From assembly GCF_030687535.1 (NCBI RefSeq), contig NZ_CP117437.1, positions 4,671,501-4,735,500 of the forward strand: a stretch of DNA of 64,000 nt, written 5' to 3'. Under the pieces are notes generated by a model. It searched no databases and was not told the DNA's origin. It saw only the letters and a list, made by a program, of their open reading frames with translations. Within the stretch, counting starts at the first letter, position 1. The number at the start of each line of letters is the position of its first letter. Below, piece by piece: positions 45,039 to 53,851 of this stretch. The translations under genes were made by a program, and so were the position numbers. Source of the stretch: Pseudomonas sp. FP2335 (lineage in GTDB: Bacteria > Pseudomonadota > Gammaproteobacteria > Pseudomonadales > Pseudomonadaceae).

Positions 45039-46053
45039 CCGTCGACGCTTCGAGCAACCGCGTCCGGTATTCACCGGGCGTGGCATCGAACCAGCGACGG
45101 AAGGCGCGGAAGAAATTGCTCGGGTCGGCAAACCCCAACAGGTAGGCAATTTCCAGCAAGGTCATGCTCGGTTGCGCCAGGTATTGCTCGGCCAGTTCGC
45201 GACGGGTGTCATCAAGCAGGGTCTGAAAACTGGTGCCCTCCTCCTGCAATCGCCGTTGCAGGGTGCGCTGGGACAGGTGCAGCGTCTGCGCCACCACTTC
45301 GCGCTTGGGCTCACCCTGGGGCAACAGGCGGCACAGCACCTGCCGGGCCTTGTGGGTCACGCGGCTTTCCGAGAAGCGCGCCAGGTACTCACCGGCAAAC
45401 CGATCATGCAGCAGCGCCATGGCCTCGTTGGCGGTGGGCAGTGGCGCCTCCATGTCGGCCTGCTCGAAAATCAGTGCATCGTAGGCCGCGTTGAATTCCA
45501 GCGGGGCATGGAAGGCTTGTTTGTACGGCCCCAGGTCCACCGGGTGATCGCCTTGCAACAGCACTTTACGCGGCTGCAGGGTGCGGCCGCTGAGCCAGCC
45601 GCACATCGCCAGAGCACTGGCCAGCGAGGCTTCGGCGCTTTGCCGGGTGGGCGGCAGGTGATCGCCATGCACCGTCAGAATCAGTGCATAGCCTTCAGGT
45701 AGCAGGCGGAAACTCAGGTCGGCACTTTCGGCAATGATCCGCTGGTAACGCACCAGGCGCATAAACCCCTCGGCCAGCGTGTTGCTCGACATCAACGCAT
45801 ACCCGGCCACATGAAACGAGGCCGGGCGCACCACCTTGCCCATGTTCAGACCAATTGCCGGGTTGCCGGACAGTTCCACCGCACGCTGCCACAGGCGGGT
45901 CATGGAGTCTTGCGCAAACCGTGCATCGGGGTCATTCAGGGCGGCGTAATCCAGGCCCAGTTGCTTGAACAGCGTCCGGCAGTCCAGGCCATCCATTTCC
46001 AATGCCTTGACTATCCCCATCGCCCAGCTTGCAGAAGTTGTTCGTTCGCTCAT
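44995..46053 (-). CDS. AraC-family transcriptional regulator
   Basis: 352 residues: an N-terminal arabinose-binding-type domain (about 10-210) and a C-terminal double helix-turn-helix (about 240-335) ending LLEIAYLLGFADPSNFFRAFRRWFDATPGEYR. This architecture is shared with OruR/ArgR-like and virulence AraC regulators. The gene end is antisense to trkH. No adjacent divergent target with an obvious catabolic role; effector unknown. Confidence 0.9.
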   Translation of the reverse strand: MSERTTSASWAMGIVKALEMDGLDCRTLFKQLGLDYAALNDPDARFAQDSMTRLWQRAVELSGNPAIGLNMGKVVRPASFHVAGYALMSSNTLAEGFMRLVRYQRIIAESADLSFRLLPEGYALILTVHGDHLPPTRQSAEASLASALAMCGWLSGRTLQPRKVLLQGDHPVDLGPYKQAFHAPLEFNAAYDALIFEQADMEAPLPTANEAMALLHDRFAGEYLARFSESRVTHKARQVLCRLLPQGEPKREVVAQTLHLSQRTLQRRLQEEGTSFQTLLDDTRRELAEQYLAQPSMTLLEIAYLLGFADPSNFFRAFRRWFDATPGEYRTRLLEASTVSGAKTPEYTEQRP

Positions 46054-46214
46054 GGCGTCTTCTTAATAAAGCAGGCTTAAACGGCAGCCAGGAAAGCCAA
46101 GGATACTAAAGTGGCATCTATTGTCACTGGCCGTTACCACTGATCACTCTAGACTCAAATAAGCTCCCCGCCGAACATCTGTTGGGCGGCACAACAATCA
46201 AAGGGCCGGCAATC

Positions 46215-46526
46215 GTGGAAAATATCAAGCAATTCAATAGCTTTGCTGAGTTCTACCCGTATTACCTGGGCGAGCATGCCAACAGTACCTGCCGGCGCCT
46301 GCATTTCATCGGCACCACCCTGGTGATCGGCATCCTGGCCTATGCCATTGGTCGGGGCTCATTGGCGTTGCTGCTGGCCATACCGATTGCCGGCTACAGC
46401 TTTGCCTGGATCGGCCACTTCTTCTTCGAAAGGAACCGCCCGGCGACCTTCAAGCACCCGTTCTACAGCTTATTGGGGGATTTCGTGATGTATCGCGACA
46501 TGATCCTTGGCAAAGTCCCGTTCTAG
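46215..46526 (+). CDS. DUF962/Mpo1-like membrane protein
   Basis: 103-residue protein with two hydrophobic segments. The family signature is FYPYYLGEHANSTCRRLHFIGT, with a later WIGHFFFERNRPATFKHPFYSLLGDF. Relatives include yeast Mpo1, an iron-dependent dioxygenase of fatty acid alpha-oxidation; the conserved histidines here would be its metal ligands. The start is taken as GTG 46215, which gives the usual MENIKQFNSF N-terminus. Confidence 0.88.
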   Translation: MENIKQFNSFAEFYPYYLGEHANSTCRRLHFIGTTLVIGILAYAIGRGSLALLLAIPIAGYSFAWIGHFFFERNRPATFKHPFYSLLGDFVMYRDMILGKVPF

Positions 46527-46685
46527 ACGTGTGACCCCATGTCACTTGCGTTAAATGATCAAAGTTCTGACATCCGCCGACAGAAAAATCTTTTTGTCAT
46601 TTGCAGTGCTGTATCCTGCCAAGGCTTTTTGAGAGCGCGGAATCACCTGCGATTGAAAAAACAGACCTTGCGAGGAGCGACGACG

Positions 46686-46814
46686 ATGCACGAGATACCT
46701 AATCTCCCCTTCCCAAGCCTGCACGAAACTGAGCAGCCAACACCGCAGCAGGCCAGCCCAAAGCAGCCTGAGGCCAAAGAAGCAAAACCAGTCGACGGCA
46801 AAAGCCAGGGCTGA
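46686..46814 (+). CDS. Small Pro/Gln/Lys-rich peptide, 42 aa
   Basis: MHEIPNLPFPSLHETEQPTP..., polar and probably disordered. A strong GAGGAG lies nine bases before the ATG, the main reason for calling it. No family recognised. Followed by a large perfect hairpin and another small gene. Confidence 0.5.
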   Translation: MHEIPNLPFPSLHETEQPTPQQASPKQPEAKEAKPVDGKSQG

Positions 46815-46828
46815 CGCCGTACCAGACC

Positions 46829-46862
46829 GTGTGGAAAGCGCAGCTTTGCGCGCTTTCCACAC
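46829..46862. terminator. Perfect 13-bp hairpin
   Basis: GTGTGGAAAGCGC / GCGCTTTCCACAC with an 8-base loop, 14 bp after the small peptide gene. No T-run follows, so it could be a terminator, a processing site or an RNA stabiliser between the two small genes. Confidence 0.6.
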
Positions 46863-46888
46863 TGCCTGAATAGACCTGGATAGACGCC

Positions 46889-47059
46889 ATGACAGATACC
46901 CCGGATACCGCCGTCCTCGACGCTGCCTTGCAGATGGTCGACGTCTGGAACCGCCTCAGCGCGGACAAACAAGCCCTGCTGCTCAAGCGCTTTGGCACCC
47001 AGGAAAACGCCTTGGCCGCCCTGGTCACCACCCAATTGCTCGCCCCGCCCAAGTCCTGA
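46889..47059 (+). CDS. Small helical protein, 56 aa
   Basis: MTDTPDTAVLDAALQMVDVWNRLSADKQALLLKRFGT..., one or two amphipathic helices, acidic N-terminus. Good codon usage for this genome, but the ribosome site is weak (TGGATAG). No family recognised. Confidence 0.5.
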   Translation: MTDTPDTAVLDAALQMVDVWNRLSADKQALLLKRFGTQENALAALVTTQLLAPPKS

Positions 47060-47163
47060 CGTCTTTCTGATCTGACGTTTTTGGAATTTACCACCCTGCG
47101 TGGGTCAAACCATCGGTATCATTAGCAGCCTATCTTTACCTGCTGCGACTGTGGACCTCTCCC

Positions 47164-48360
47164 ATGCCAGATACCCAGCGCCCCATGGCGGTCACGCTGC
47201 AAGTTGTTTCCATCGTGTTGTTTACCTTTATCGGCTACCTGAATATCGGCATCCCCCTCGCCGTATTGCCCGGCTATGTCCACAGTGAACTGGGCTACGG
47301 CGCCGTTATCGCCGGCCTGGTGATCAGCTTGCAATACCTGGCCACCCTGCTGAGCCGCCCGTATGCCGGCAAAATCATCGACAACCTGGGCAGCAAGCGC
47401 GCGGTATTGATCGGGTTGGTCGGCTGTGGTCTGAGCGGTGTGTTCATGCTGCTGGCCGCTTGGTTTTCCAGCCTGCCGGCGATCAGCCTGGGCAGCCTGC
47501 TCATCGGGCGCCTGGTGCTGGGCAGCGCGGAAAGCCTGGTGGGCTCTGGCGCCATCGGCTGGGGCATCGGCCGTGTCGGCGCGGCCAATACGGCCAAGGT
47601 CATTTCGTGGAATGGTATCGCCAGCTATGGTGCACTGGCCGTCGGCGCACCGTTGGGCGTGTTGCTGGTGAAAAGCCTGGGCCTGTGGAGCATGGGCGTC
47701 AGCATCATCCTGCTCGCCGTCATCGGCCTGCTGCTGGCCTGGAAGAAGGAAGCCGCGCCCATCGTCGCCGGCGTGCGCCTGCCGTTCATGAACGTGCTGG
47801 GCCGCGTACTGCCCCACGGTTGCGCGCTGGCGCTGGGCTCGATCGGATTCGGCACCATCGCCACCTTTATCACCCTGTATTACACCACCCAGCACTGGGA
47901 CAACGCGGTGTGGGCCCTGAGCCTGTTCGGCGCGAGCTTTATCGGTGCGCGCCTGTTGTTTGGCAACTTGATCAACCGCATCGGCGGCTTTCGCGTGGCG
48001 ATTGCCTGCCTGTCGGTGGAGATCCTTGGCCTGCTGCTGTTATGGCTGGCGCCGGACGCCAACCTGGCCCTGGCGGGTGCAGCATTGAGCGGCTTCGGTT
48101 TTTCCCTGGTGTTTCCGGCGCTGGGCGTGGAGGCGGTCAACCTGGTACCCGCCTCCAGCCGTGGCTCGGCGGTGGGCGCCTACTCGTTGTTCATCGACTT
48201 GTCCCTGGGGATCACCGGACCGCTGGCTGGGGCGGTCGCGGCCGGCTTTGGCTTTGCATCGATCTTCCTGTTCGCCGCCCTCGCTGCCCTCGGTGGCTTG
48301 CTGCTCAGCGTTTACCTGTACCGCCAGGCGCCCAAGGCCCGCGAAACGCGCGGCGACTAA
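47164..48360 (+). CDS. MFS transporter (YhhS/arabinose-efflux-like)
   Basis: 398-residue major facilitator with 12 predicted helices. The loop 2-3 motif [21 protein letters not shown] follows the MFS signature G-x-x-x-D-x-x-G-R/K-R/K. Resembles the YhhS/NodF-type drug/sugar efflux group. Its stop overlaps the stop of the convergent arfB gene by 3 bp. Substrate unknown. Confidence 0.87.
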   Translation: MPDTQRPMAVTLQVVSIVLFTFIGYLNIGIPLAVLPGYVHSELGYGAVIAGLVISLQYLATLLSRPYAGKIIDNLGSKRAVLIGLVGCGLSGVFMLLAAWFSSLPAISLGSLLIGRLVLGSAESLVGSGAIGWGIGRVGAANTAKVISWNGIASYGALAVGAPLGVLLVKSLGLWSMGVSIILLAVIGLLLAWKKEAAPIVAGVRLPFMNVLGRVLPHGCALALGSIGFGTIATFITLYYTTQHWDNAVWALSLFGASFIGARLLFGNLINRIGGFRVAIACLSVEILGLLLLWLAPDANLALAGAALSGFGFSLVFPALGVEAVNLVPASSRGSAVGAYSLFIDLSLGITGPLAGAVAAGFGFASIFLFAALAALGGLLLSVYLYRQAPKARETRGD

Positions 48361-48770
48361 AAGTCGACCTTGCCGCGCCCGGCCTTGATGTTGCCGCGCT
48401 TGGTCTTGGATTCGAGGCGACGCTTTTTCGAGCCCAGCGTCGGCTTGGTCGGGCGGCGCTTCTTCTCGACCTTGGTGGCACTGAGGATCAACTCCACCAG
48501 ACGCTCCAGCGCATCCGCGCGGTTCTGCTCCTGGGTCCGATACTGCTGGGCTTTCAACACCAGCACGCCGTCGCTGGTGATGCGGCTGTCACGCAGAGCC
48601 AGCAGCCGCTCCTTGTAGAACTCCGGCAACGACGACGCAGGGATGTCAAAACGCAGGTGCACCGCGCTCGATACCTTGTTGACGTTCTGCCCACCGGCGC
48701 CCTGGGCGCGAATGGCGGTCAGCTCGATCTCGGCATCGGGCAAGTGCACATTGTTGGAAATCACCAGCAT
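48357..48770 (-). CDS. arfB: Alternative ribosome-rescue factor ArfB (YaeJ)
   Basis: 137-residue peptidyl-tRNA hydrolase that frees ribosomes stalled on truncated mRNA. The catalytic GGQ (26-28) sits in [15 protein letters not shown]. The C-terminal tail is highly basic ([20 protein letters not shown]...) and enters the empty mRNA channel in known ArfB. Length and tail match the family. The ATG at 48770 is used. Confidence 0.94.
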   Translation of the reverse strand: MLVISNNVHLPDAEIELTAIRAQGAGGQNVNKVSSAVHLRFDIPASSLPEFYKERLLALRDSRITSDGVLVLKAQQYRTQEQNRADALERLVELILSATKVEKKRRPTKPTLGSKKRRLESKTKRGNIKAGRGKVDF

Positions 48771-48782
48771 CAATCAAACACC

Positions 48783-48932
48783 CTAAGCAACGGACAAGCC
48801 CAACTCGGACAACAACATCGACGCCTGGGCTTTGGAAATCACGGCGCCTTTGAACAGTTTGGCATCATTGAGGCGAAAACCGCTCAAATCCAAGCCGATC
48901 AGGCCTAAAGGACCGCTGTGCCGGTCAGGCAT
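48783..48932 (-). pseudogene. Pentapeptide-repeat protein C-terminal remnant
   Basis: 49 codons (from ATG 48932) reading GLIGLDLSGFRLNDAKLFKGAVISKAQ and ending LLSELGLSVA. The A/D-L-S/K-G pentads and the ending, in which a helix follows the last coil, match the C-terminus of YjbI/McbG-type pentapeptide-repeat proteins, which are normally 150-220 residues. No ribosome site is seen and nothing upstream continues it, so it is probably a truncated leftover. It could alternatively be an unusually short intact gene. Confidence 0.5.
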
Positions 48933-48972
48933 TAAAACGAGGCGCGAGTCTAACCTGCCAGCGCCCACAAAA

Positions 48973-48993
48973 AACCCGGCAAAGCGCCGGGTT
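48973..48993 (-). terminator. Terminator of aroP
   Basis: AACCCGGC / GCCGGGTT stem followed on the minus strand by six T. Confidence 0.88.
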
Positions 48994-49013
48994 CCGTGTT
49001 TTCAGGCGTTGGC

Positions 49014-50435
49014 TTATTTCAACGCCGCATTCGCCGAGGCTTGCACCGCTTCGGCACTGCGCTTGTTCTTGATGCCATAACACACCGCCATAAACGCCAC
49101 CCACACAGGGATCGCGTACACCGACACCTGGATGCCCGGGATCATCAGCATCACCACCAGGATAAACGCCACGAACGCCAGGCAGATGTAGTTGCCGTAC
49201 GGGTACCACAGCGCCTTGAACAGCGGCACCTGGCCGGTGCGGTTCATGTGCTGGCGGAACTTGAAGTGCGAGAAGCTGATCATCGCCCAGTTGATCACCA
49301 GCGTGGCCACGACCAACGACATCAGCAGTTCCAGCGCGTGCTGCGGGATCAGGTAGTTCATCAGCACCGCCACCAGGGTCACCGCCGCCGAGGCGAGGAT
49401 CGAACGCACCGGCACGCCGCGCTTGTCGATCTTGGCCAGCGCTTTGGGTGCATCGCCCTGCTCGGCCATGCCCAGCAGCATACGGCTGTTGCAGTACGTG
49501 CCGCTGTTGTACACCGACAGTGCCGCGGTCAGGACCACGAAGTTGAGGATGTGCGCAGCGGTGTTGCTGCCGAGCATCGAGAACACTTGCACGAACGGGC
49601 TGCCGCTATAGGCATCGCCGGACGCGTTGAGGGTGGTCAACAGGCTGTCCCACGGGGTCAGCGACAGCAGCACAACCAGCGCGCCGATGTAGAAAATCAG
49701 GATGCGGTAGATCACCTGGTTGATCGCTTTCGGGATCACGGTGCGTGGCTGGTCGGCTTCGGCAGCGGTGAAGCCGAGCATTTCCAGGCCACCGAAGGAG
49801 AACATGATGATCGCCATGGCCATCACCAGGCCGCCAACGCCGTGGGGGAAGAAGCCGCCGTGTTCCCACAGGTTGCTCACCGAAGCTTGCGGGCCGCCGC
49901 TGCCGCTGACCAGCAGGTAGCTGCCCAGGGCGATCATGCCGACAATGGCCACCACCTTGATGATCGCGAACCAGAACTCGGCCTCACCGAAGACTTTGAC
50001 GTTGGCCAGGTTGATCAGGTTGATCAGCACGAAGAACGCCGCCGCCGAGACCCAGGTCGGGATCTCCGGCCACCAGTAATGCACGTATTTGCCGACGGCC
50101 GTCAGCTCCGACATGCCCACCAGGATGTACAGGATCCAGCAGTTCCAGCCCGACAGGAAGCCGGCGAAACCGCCCCAGTACTTGTGGGCAAAGTGGCTGA
50201 AGGAACCGGCGACCGGCTCTTCGACAATCATTTCGCCAAGCTGGCGCATGATCATGAAGGCGATGAAGCCGCAGATGGCATAGCCCAGGATCATCGACGG
50301 GCCGGCGGATTTGAGCACCCCGGCCGAGCCGAGGAACAGGCCGGTACCGATGGCGCCACCGAGGGCGATCAGCTGGATATGACGATTTTTCAGGCCGCGT
50401 TTCAGCTCGCCTGAAGAGGAATGGGGTCCACTCAT
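49014..50435 (-). CDS. aroP: Aromatic amino acid permease AroP
   Basis: 473-residue amino acid:H+ symporter of the AAT family with 12 predicted helices. The sequence is very close to E. coli AroP through the first 150 residues (ELKRGLKNRHIQLIALGGAI, EEPVAGSFSHFAHKYWGGFA, WCILY/YVLV region). Imports phenylalanine, tyrosine and tryptophan. The ATG at 50435 (MSGPHSSSGELKRG) is preferred over 50453. A TyrR/PhhR-box-like sequence lies ~370 bp upstream. Substrate call is by family similarity. Confidence 0.9.
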   Translation of the reverse strand: MSGPHSSSGELKRGLKNRHIQLIALGGAIGTGLFLGSAGVLKSAGPSMILGYAICGFIAFMIMRQLGEMIVEEPVAGSFSHFAHKYWGGFAGFLSGWNCWILYILVGMSELTAVGKYVHYWWPEIPTWVSAAAFFVLINLINLANVKVFGEAEFWFAIIKVVAIVGMIALGSYLLVSGSGGPQASVSNLWEHGGFFPHGVGGLVMAMAIIMFSFGGLEMLGFTAAEADQPRTVIPKAINQVIYRILIFYIGALVVLLSLTPWDSLLTTLNASGDAYSGSPFVQVFSMLGSNTAAHILNFVVLTAALSVYNSGTYCNSRMLLGMAEQGDAPKALAKIDKRGVPVRSILASAAVTLVAVLMNYLIPQHALELLMSLVVATLVINWAMISFSHFKFRQHMNRTGQVPLFKALWYPYGNYICLAFVAFILVVMLMIPGIQVSVYAIPVWVAFMAVCYGIKNKRSAEAVQASANAALK

Positions 50436-50804
50436 GAAAAGGGTCTCACGCAAGGTTTGATGATGTTGAATACACGTAGCTGCCGTGAATCTCGACTCAA
50501 GCAGCCCCGCTCAAACCCCAGCGCAGGCACCAGGAGTACAGCGTCGTTCTAAGGGTCATGCGTCACCTGTTTGTTTTTATCTGTGACGAAATCGAACCCG
50601 TCCGGCTCGTAGCCAAACGGAGTGATCAGGGTAGGCAAACCCTGAGGTCTTGGCCTTTCGCGTGGTTGCGCAAGGAGGGGTCACAGTAAAACGCGGCGCA
50701 TTGTACACCGCTCGACTGCTTGGGGCCGCTCTCGAATGGTGCGTGCGACGAACTGTCAGGTATTTCTTACGGCAACCGCTACGCCAATGAACCCGCCACA
50801 GACC
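50436..50804. other. Long upstream region of aroP
   Basis: No gene seen in the ~630 bp between aroP and the 44-aa peptide gene, which are divergent. The aroP-proximal half is average in composition; the half beyond 50750 is A+T rich and contains the promoter-like sequences of the peptide gene. Confidence 0.4.
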
Positions 50805-50822
50805 CGTAAATTTATCGTTACA
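50805..50822. promoter_or_regulatory. TyrR/PhhR-box-like site
   Basis: CGTAAATTTATCGTTACA fits TGTAAA-N6-TTTACA in 10 of 12 defined positions. It lies between divergent aroP and the peptide gene and could serve either; PhhR controls aromatic amino acid genes in pseudomonads. Confidence 0.4.
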
Positions 50823-51063
50823 GCGCGGAAAACCTACGTTACGGCTGTCAGTTTTAGAAAAATTGGCGGTCGCCGATTGGTTCAAAATCAGCACCGCCAG
50901 CCTGCTGTATTTCCTCAGGAAAAAATCCCCATGAAAAACCGCAACAAAAATCGCCAATGGAACCGTGTCATTAAATTTTTTGCTTTCTGAAACACTCTCT
51001 CCTAGGTTCAAACCACTTGCCGGTCGGCAAGCCATTCCGAAAATGCCTTCAAGGAGAGACAGC

Positions 51064-51198
51064 ATGCACACACTGGAAAACGCTCTGGAAACCGAACTGC
51101 AACTCGACGATTGGTTTGAAGCCCCTACCCATGAGGCCGCCGTGGAAATGATGCAAGCCGACGCCGTGGTGCCGTTTGGCACCGCGATGTGGCCGTAA
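51064..51198 (+). CDS. 44-aa peptide, possible modified-peptide precursor
   Basis: MHTLENALETELQLDDWFEA followed by 24 more residues ending VVPFGTAMWP. Acidic, helix-prone N-terminal half with a short hydrophobic/aromatic C-terminus: the shape of a leader-plus-core precursor peptide. A strong AAGGAGAG site lies before the ATG, 74 bp separate it from the M29-like gene, and a hairpin occupies the gap. No known precursor family was recognised. A regulatory leader ORF is the alternative reading. Confidence 0.62.
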   Translation: MHTLENALETELQLDDWFEAPTHEAAVEMMQADAVVPFGTAMWP

Positions 51199-51214
51199 CG
51201 CCCGACAGGCTCCC

Positions 51215-51240
51215 GGCAGGTGCTGTGCACGGCACCTGCC
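51215..51240 (+). terminator. Intercistronic hairpin
   Basis: GGCAGGTGC / GCACCTGCC perfect 9-bp stem with an 8-base loop between the peptide gene and the M29-like gene. No T-run directly after. Such hairpins often keep precursor-peptide mRNA in excess over the enzyme mRNA. Confidence 0.6.
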
Positions 51241-51272
51241 CTCCTTACCCAAGGCACACAAGGACACCCGTC

Positions 51273-52232
51273 ATGGACAAGGCCCGCGCTGTCGAACACT
51301 TTCTTTACTACCTCGCCCACCACCCGGCCCTCACCGGCCTGAACTGCCCCACCGTACTGCTGGGCCACACCGCGCGATATGAGGCGATTGCCTTGGCCAT
51401 CACCCACGCCAGCGCGGCGCGTTTCAACTTCCAGGTGCAGCGCCTGGATCTGGCCAACAGCGAGACCCTGGCCCAGGCCATCGAAACCTGCGACCTGTAC
51501 CTGTTCCTGTACGACTCGTCGACACTGCCCAACCCCAGCGCCCAAGGCCCGGCGTTTATCCGCGACCTGCAAGGGGTGATGGCGGAGCACTGGCAGAAGT
51601 CCCTGCTGTTCAAGGATTACGGCGACTACTTCTACGACACCTTCAGCGTCGAGCCCCAGCGCATCGCCGACCTCAACGCCACGCTGATCCGGCGCCTGTC
51701 CCAGGCCCAGGTGCTGAGCTTTACCGACAAGCACGGTTCACGCCTTCAGGCGCCGCTGAGCAGCGTGCGCAAGTGGACCAATATCAACGGCGTCGGCAAC
51801 CACGACCTGGCGCCCGGCGAAATCGCCACCCACAGCGAAGCCATCAATGGCCAGGTACGGTTTGTCGGTACTTTCCTCAGCACCATCCCGTTTGCGCGCA
51901 AGTACGGCGTGCTGCAATCGCCACTGCAGTTGTGGATCGAAAATTCGACGGTGTGCAGCGTGGCCAGTGATGTGCCGGGGCTGGTGGAGGATTTCAACAA
52001 GTACCTGAACGCCAACCCGTCGAACCGGCGCGTGGAGGAATTGGGGATTGGCACCAATGAAGGGGTCAAGGATCTGTATGCGCGCAATGCGGGCTTCGAG
52101 GAGCGCCACTGCGGCTTGCACCTGGGCTTGGGCGGCGGGCAGAAAGGCAGCCACCATCTGGACCTGATCTTCGCCAGCGGGGTGTTGGCACTGGATGACA
52201 AGCCGGTGTTTGATGGCAGCTTTGCCTTCTGA
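51273..52232 (+). CDS. M29-aminopeptidase-like protein
   Basis: 319 residues. The C-terminal half matches the metal site layout of M29 aminopeptidases: LAPGEIATHSE (Glu183), VEELGIGTN (Glu256), CGLHLGLGGG (His283) and SHHLDLIFA (His295, Asp297). The tyrosine that follows the first histidine in classical M29 enzymes is not evident, and the N-terminal domain is shorter than in AmpT/AmpS. A metal-dependent peptidase or a repurposed binding/cyclising enzyme acting on the 44-aa peptide is a reasonable inference from synteny. AGGA lies eight bases before the ATG. Confidence 0.72.
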   Translation: MDKARAVEHFLYYLAHHPALTGLNCPTVLLGHTARYEAIALAITHASAARFNFQVQRLDLANSETLAQAIETCDLYLFLYDSSTLPNPSAQGPAFIRDLQGVMAEHWQKSLLFKDYGDYFYDTFSVEPQRIADLNATLIRRLSQAQVLSFTDKHGSRLQAPLSSVRKWTNINGVGNHDLAPGEIATHSEAINGQVRFVGTFLSTIPFARKYGVLQSPLQLWIENSTVCSVASDVPGLVEDFNKYLNANPSNRRVEELGIGTNEGVKDLYARNAGFEERHCGLHLGLGGGQKGSHHLDLIFASGVLALDDKPVFDGSFAF

Positions 52233-52288
52233 ATCCCGCTATCAGCAACGCTGGGGAGCCCCCACACACATTTTTTGAATGGCAAAAA

Positions 52289-52316
52289 AAAACGCCAACC
52301 CGAGGGTTGGCGTTTT
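52289..52316. terminator. Bidirectional terminator
   Basis: AAAACGCCAACCC / GGTTGGCGTTTT stem with A-run on the left and T-run on the right, between the M29-like gene and rluB. Confidence 0.88.
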
Positions 52317-52334
52317 CAGGCCGCGCTTAAAACA

Positions 52335-53546
52335 TCACTGCGGCTTCTTGCGACCAAAACCAGGACGCTGGCCCGAACCGGCCGGCGCGCCACGGCGCTT
52401 GCCCGACGGCTCGTCCGCGACCAGTTTCGGGCCAGGGCGCTTGTTCGCCGCCGGCTTGGCTGGACGCTTGGTGCTGGCGTTGTCGGCCGGGCGCTCGGCT
52501 TCACCACGGTTGCTGCGACCACCCGTCGGAGCCGGACGCGGTGCACGTGGAGCGCGCTCGCCTTCCTGACGCGATGGCGCGGTTGGGCGGCGCTCGCCTT
52601 CGATGTGCGGCTCACGGGAGATACGACCGCCGGTGGCCGGTGCATTCAACGCTGGGCGCAGCGTGCGCGCAACACGCTCGGTACGCGCCACAGGACGCGA
52701 CGATTTACGCTGCATACGCTCAAGCTTGTCTTTGCTCTTGGCGTTCATCTGCGGCATGGCGACCGGCGTCAGGCCGACTTCGGCGCTGAGAATGTCGACT
52801 TCGTACTGGCTCATTTCGCGCCAGCGGCCCATCGGCAGGTCGGAGTTCAGGAACACCGGGCCGAAACGCACGCGCTTCAGGCGGCTGACCACCAGGCCCT
52901 GGGATTCCCACAGGCGACGGACTTCACGGTTACGGCCTTCCATCACCACGCAGTGGTACCAGTGGTTGAAACCTTCGCCGCCTGGAGCCTGCTTGATGTC
53001 GGTGAACTTGGCCGGGCCGTCTTCGAGGACCACACCGGCTTTCAAGCGCTCGATCATCTCGTCATCGACTTCGCCACGTACACGCACGGCGTATTCGCGG
53101 TCCATCTCATAGGACGGGTGCATCAGGCGGTTGGCCAGTTCACCGTCGGTGGTGAACATCAGCAAGCCAGTGGTGTTGATGTCCAGGCGCCCGATGTTGA
53201 TCCAACGGCCTTCTTTAGGCTTGGGCATCTTGTCGAACACGGTCGGACGGCCTTCCGGGTCGTCACGGGTGCAGATCTCGCCATCGGGCTTGTTGTACAT
53301 GATCACGCGGCGCACCGATTCGGCGGCCTCTTCACGCTTGATGACCTTGCCATCAATGGTGATTGCATCGTGCAGGTCGACGCGCTGGCCGAGGGTAGCC
53401 TCGACGCCGTTGACCTTGATGCGCTTCTGGGTGATCCAGGCTTCGACGTCGCGGCGCGAGCCCACGCCGATACGCGCCAGCACCTTTTGCAGTTTTTCGC
53501 CTGCTGGGCCGATTTCCTGGCTGTCGTTCTGGTCTTTGTCGTTCAT
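52335..53546 (-). CDS. rluB: 23S rRNA pseudouridine(2605) synthase RluB
   Basis: 403 residues. S4 RNA-binding domain (about 14-65: EKLQKVLARIGVGSRRDVEAWI) and an RsuA/RluB-type synthase domain with the catalytic Asp in GRLDINTTGLLMFTTDG. A long basic, low-complexity C-terminal tail from about 275 (RPTAPSRQEGERAPRAPRPAP...) is common in Pseudomonas RluB. The ATG at 53546 has GGGAGG upstream. Last gene of scpA-scpB-rluB. Confidence 0.94.
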   Translation of the reverse strand: MNDKDQNDSQEIGPAGEKLQKVLARIGVGSRRDVEAWITQKRIKVNGVEATLGQRVDLHDAITIDGKVIKREEAAESVRRVIMYNKPDGEICTRDDPEGRPTVFDKMPKPKEGRWINIGRLDINTTGLLMFTTDGELANRLMHPSYEMDREYAVRVRGEVDDEMIERLKAGVVLEDGPAKFTDIKQAPGGEGFNHWYHCVVMEGRNREVRRLWESQGLVVSRLKRVRFGPVFLNSDLPMGRWREMSQYEVDILSAEVGLTPVAMPQMNAKSKDKLERMQRKSSRPVARTERVARTLRPALNAPATGGRISREPHIEGERRPTAPSRQEGERAPRAPRPAPTGGRSNRGEAERPADNASTKRPAKPAANKRPGPKLVADEPSGKRRGAPAGSGQRPGFGRKKPQ

Positions 53547-53732
53547 CTTAAGCACCTCCCGGTGGGTCGATTCAGGCGTGGCCTGAAGAGTGTTGAAAGC
53601 GGGGTCTAGGCCGAAGAGGTCGGCGAAGGGTCGCGAATCATACGCGTATGCTGCGCGTTGCGCATCAGAGACTAGTTGATAAAGGCAAAGTCGCTGGCCT
53701 TGCGCCGACCAGTGGCCCACAGCAGATCAACA

Positions 53733-53822
53733 TGTGGGAGCGAGCTTGCTCGCGAATGCGGTGTGTCAGTTACCACATAAGTCAACTGATAGACCGCTTT
53801 CGCGAGCAAGCCCGCTCCCACA
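53733..53822. repeat. REPIN between scpB and rluB
   Basis: TGTGGGAGCGAGCTTGCTCG and inverse with GCGAATGCGG / CCGCTTTCGC inner arms. It separates scpB from rluB within an otherwise compact gene string. Confidence 0.83.
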
Positions 53823-53851
53823 GGGGGTTCAGCAGTGTTTGCGGGATTGGG

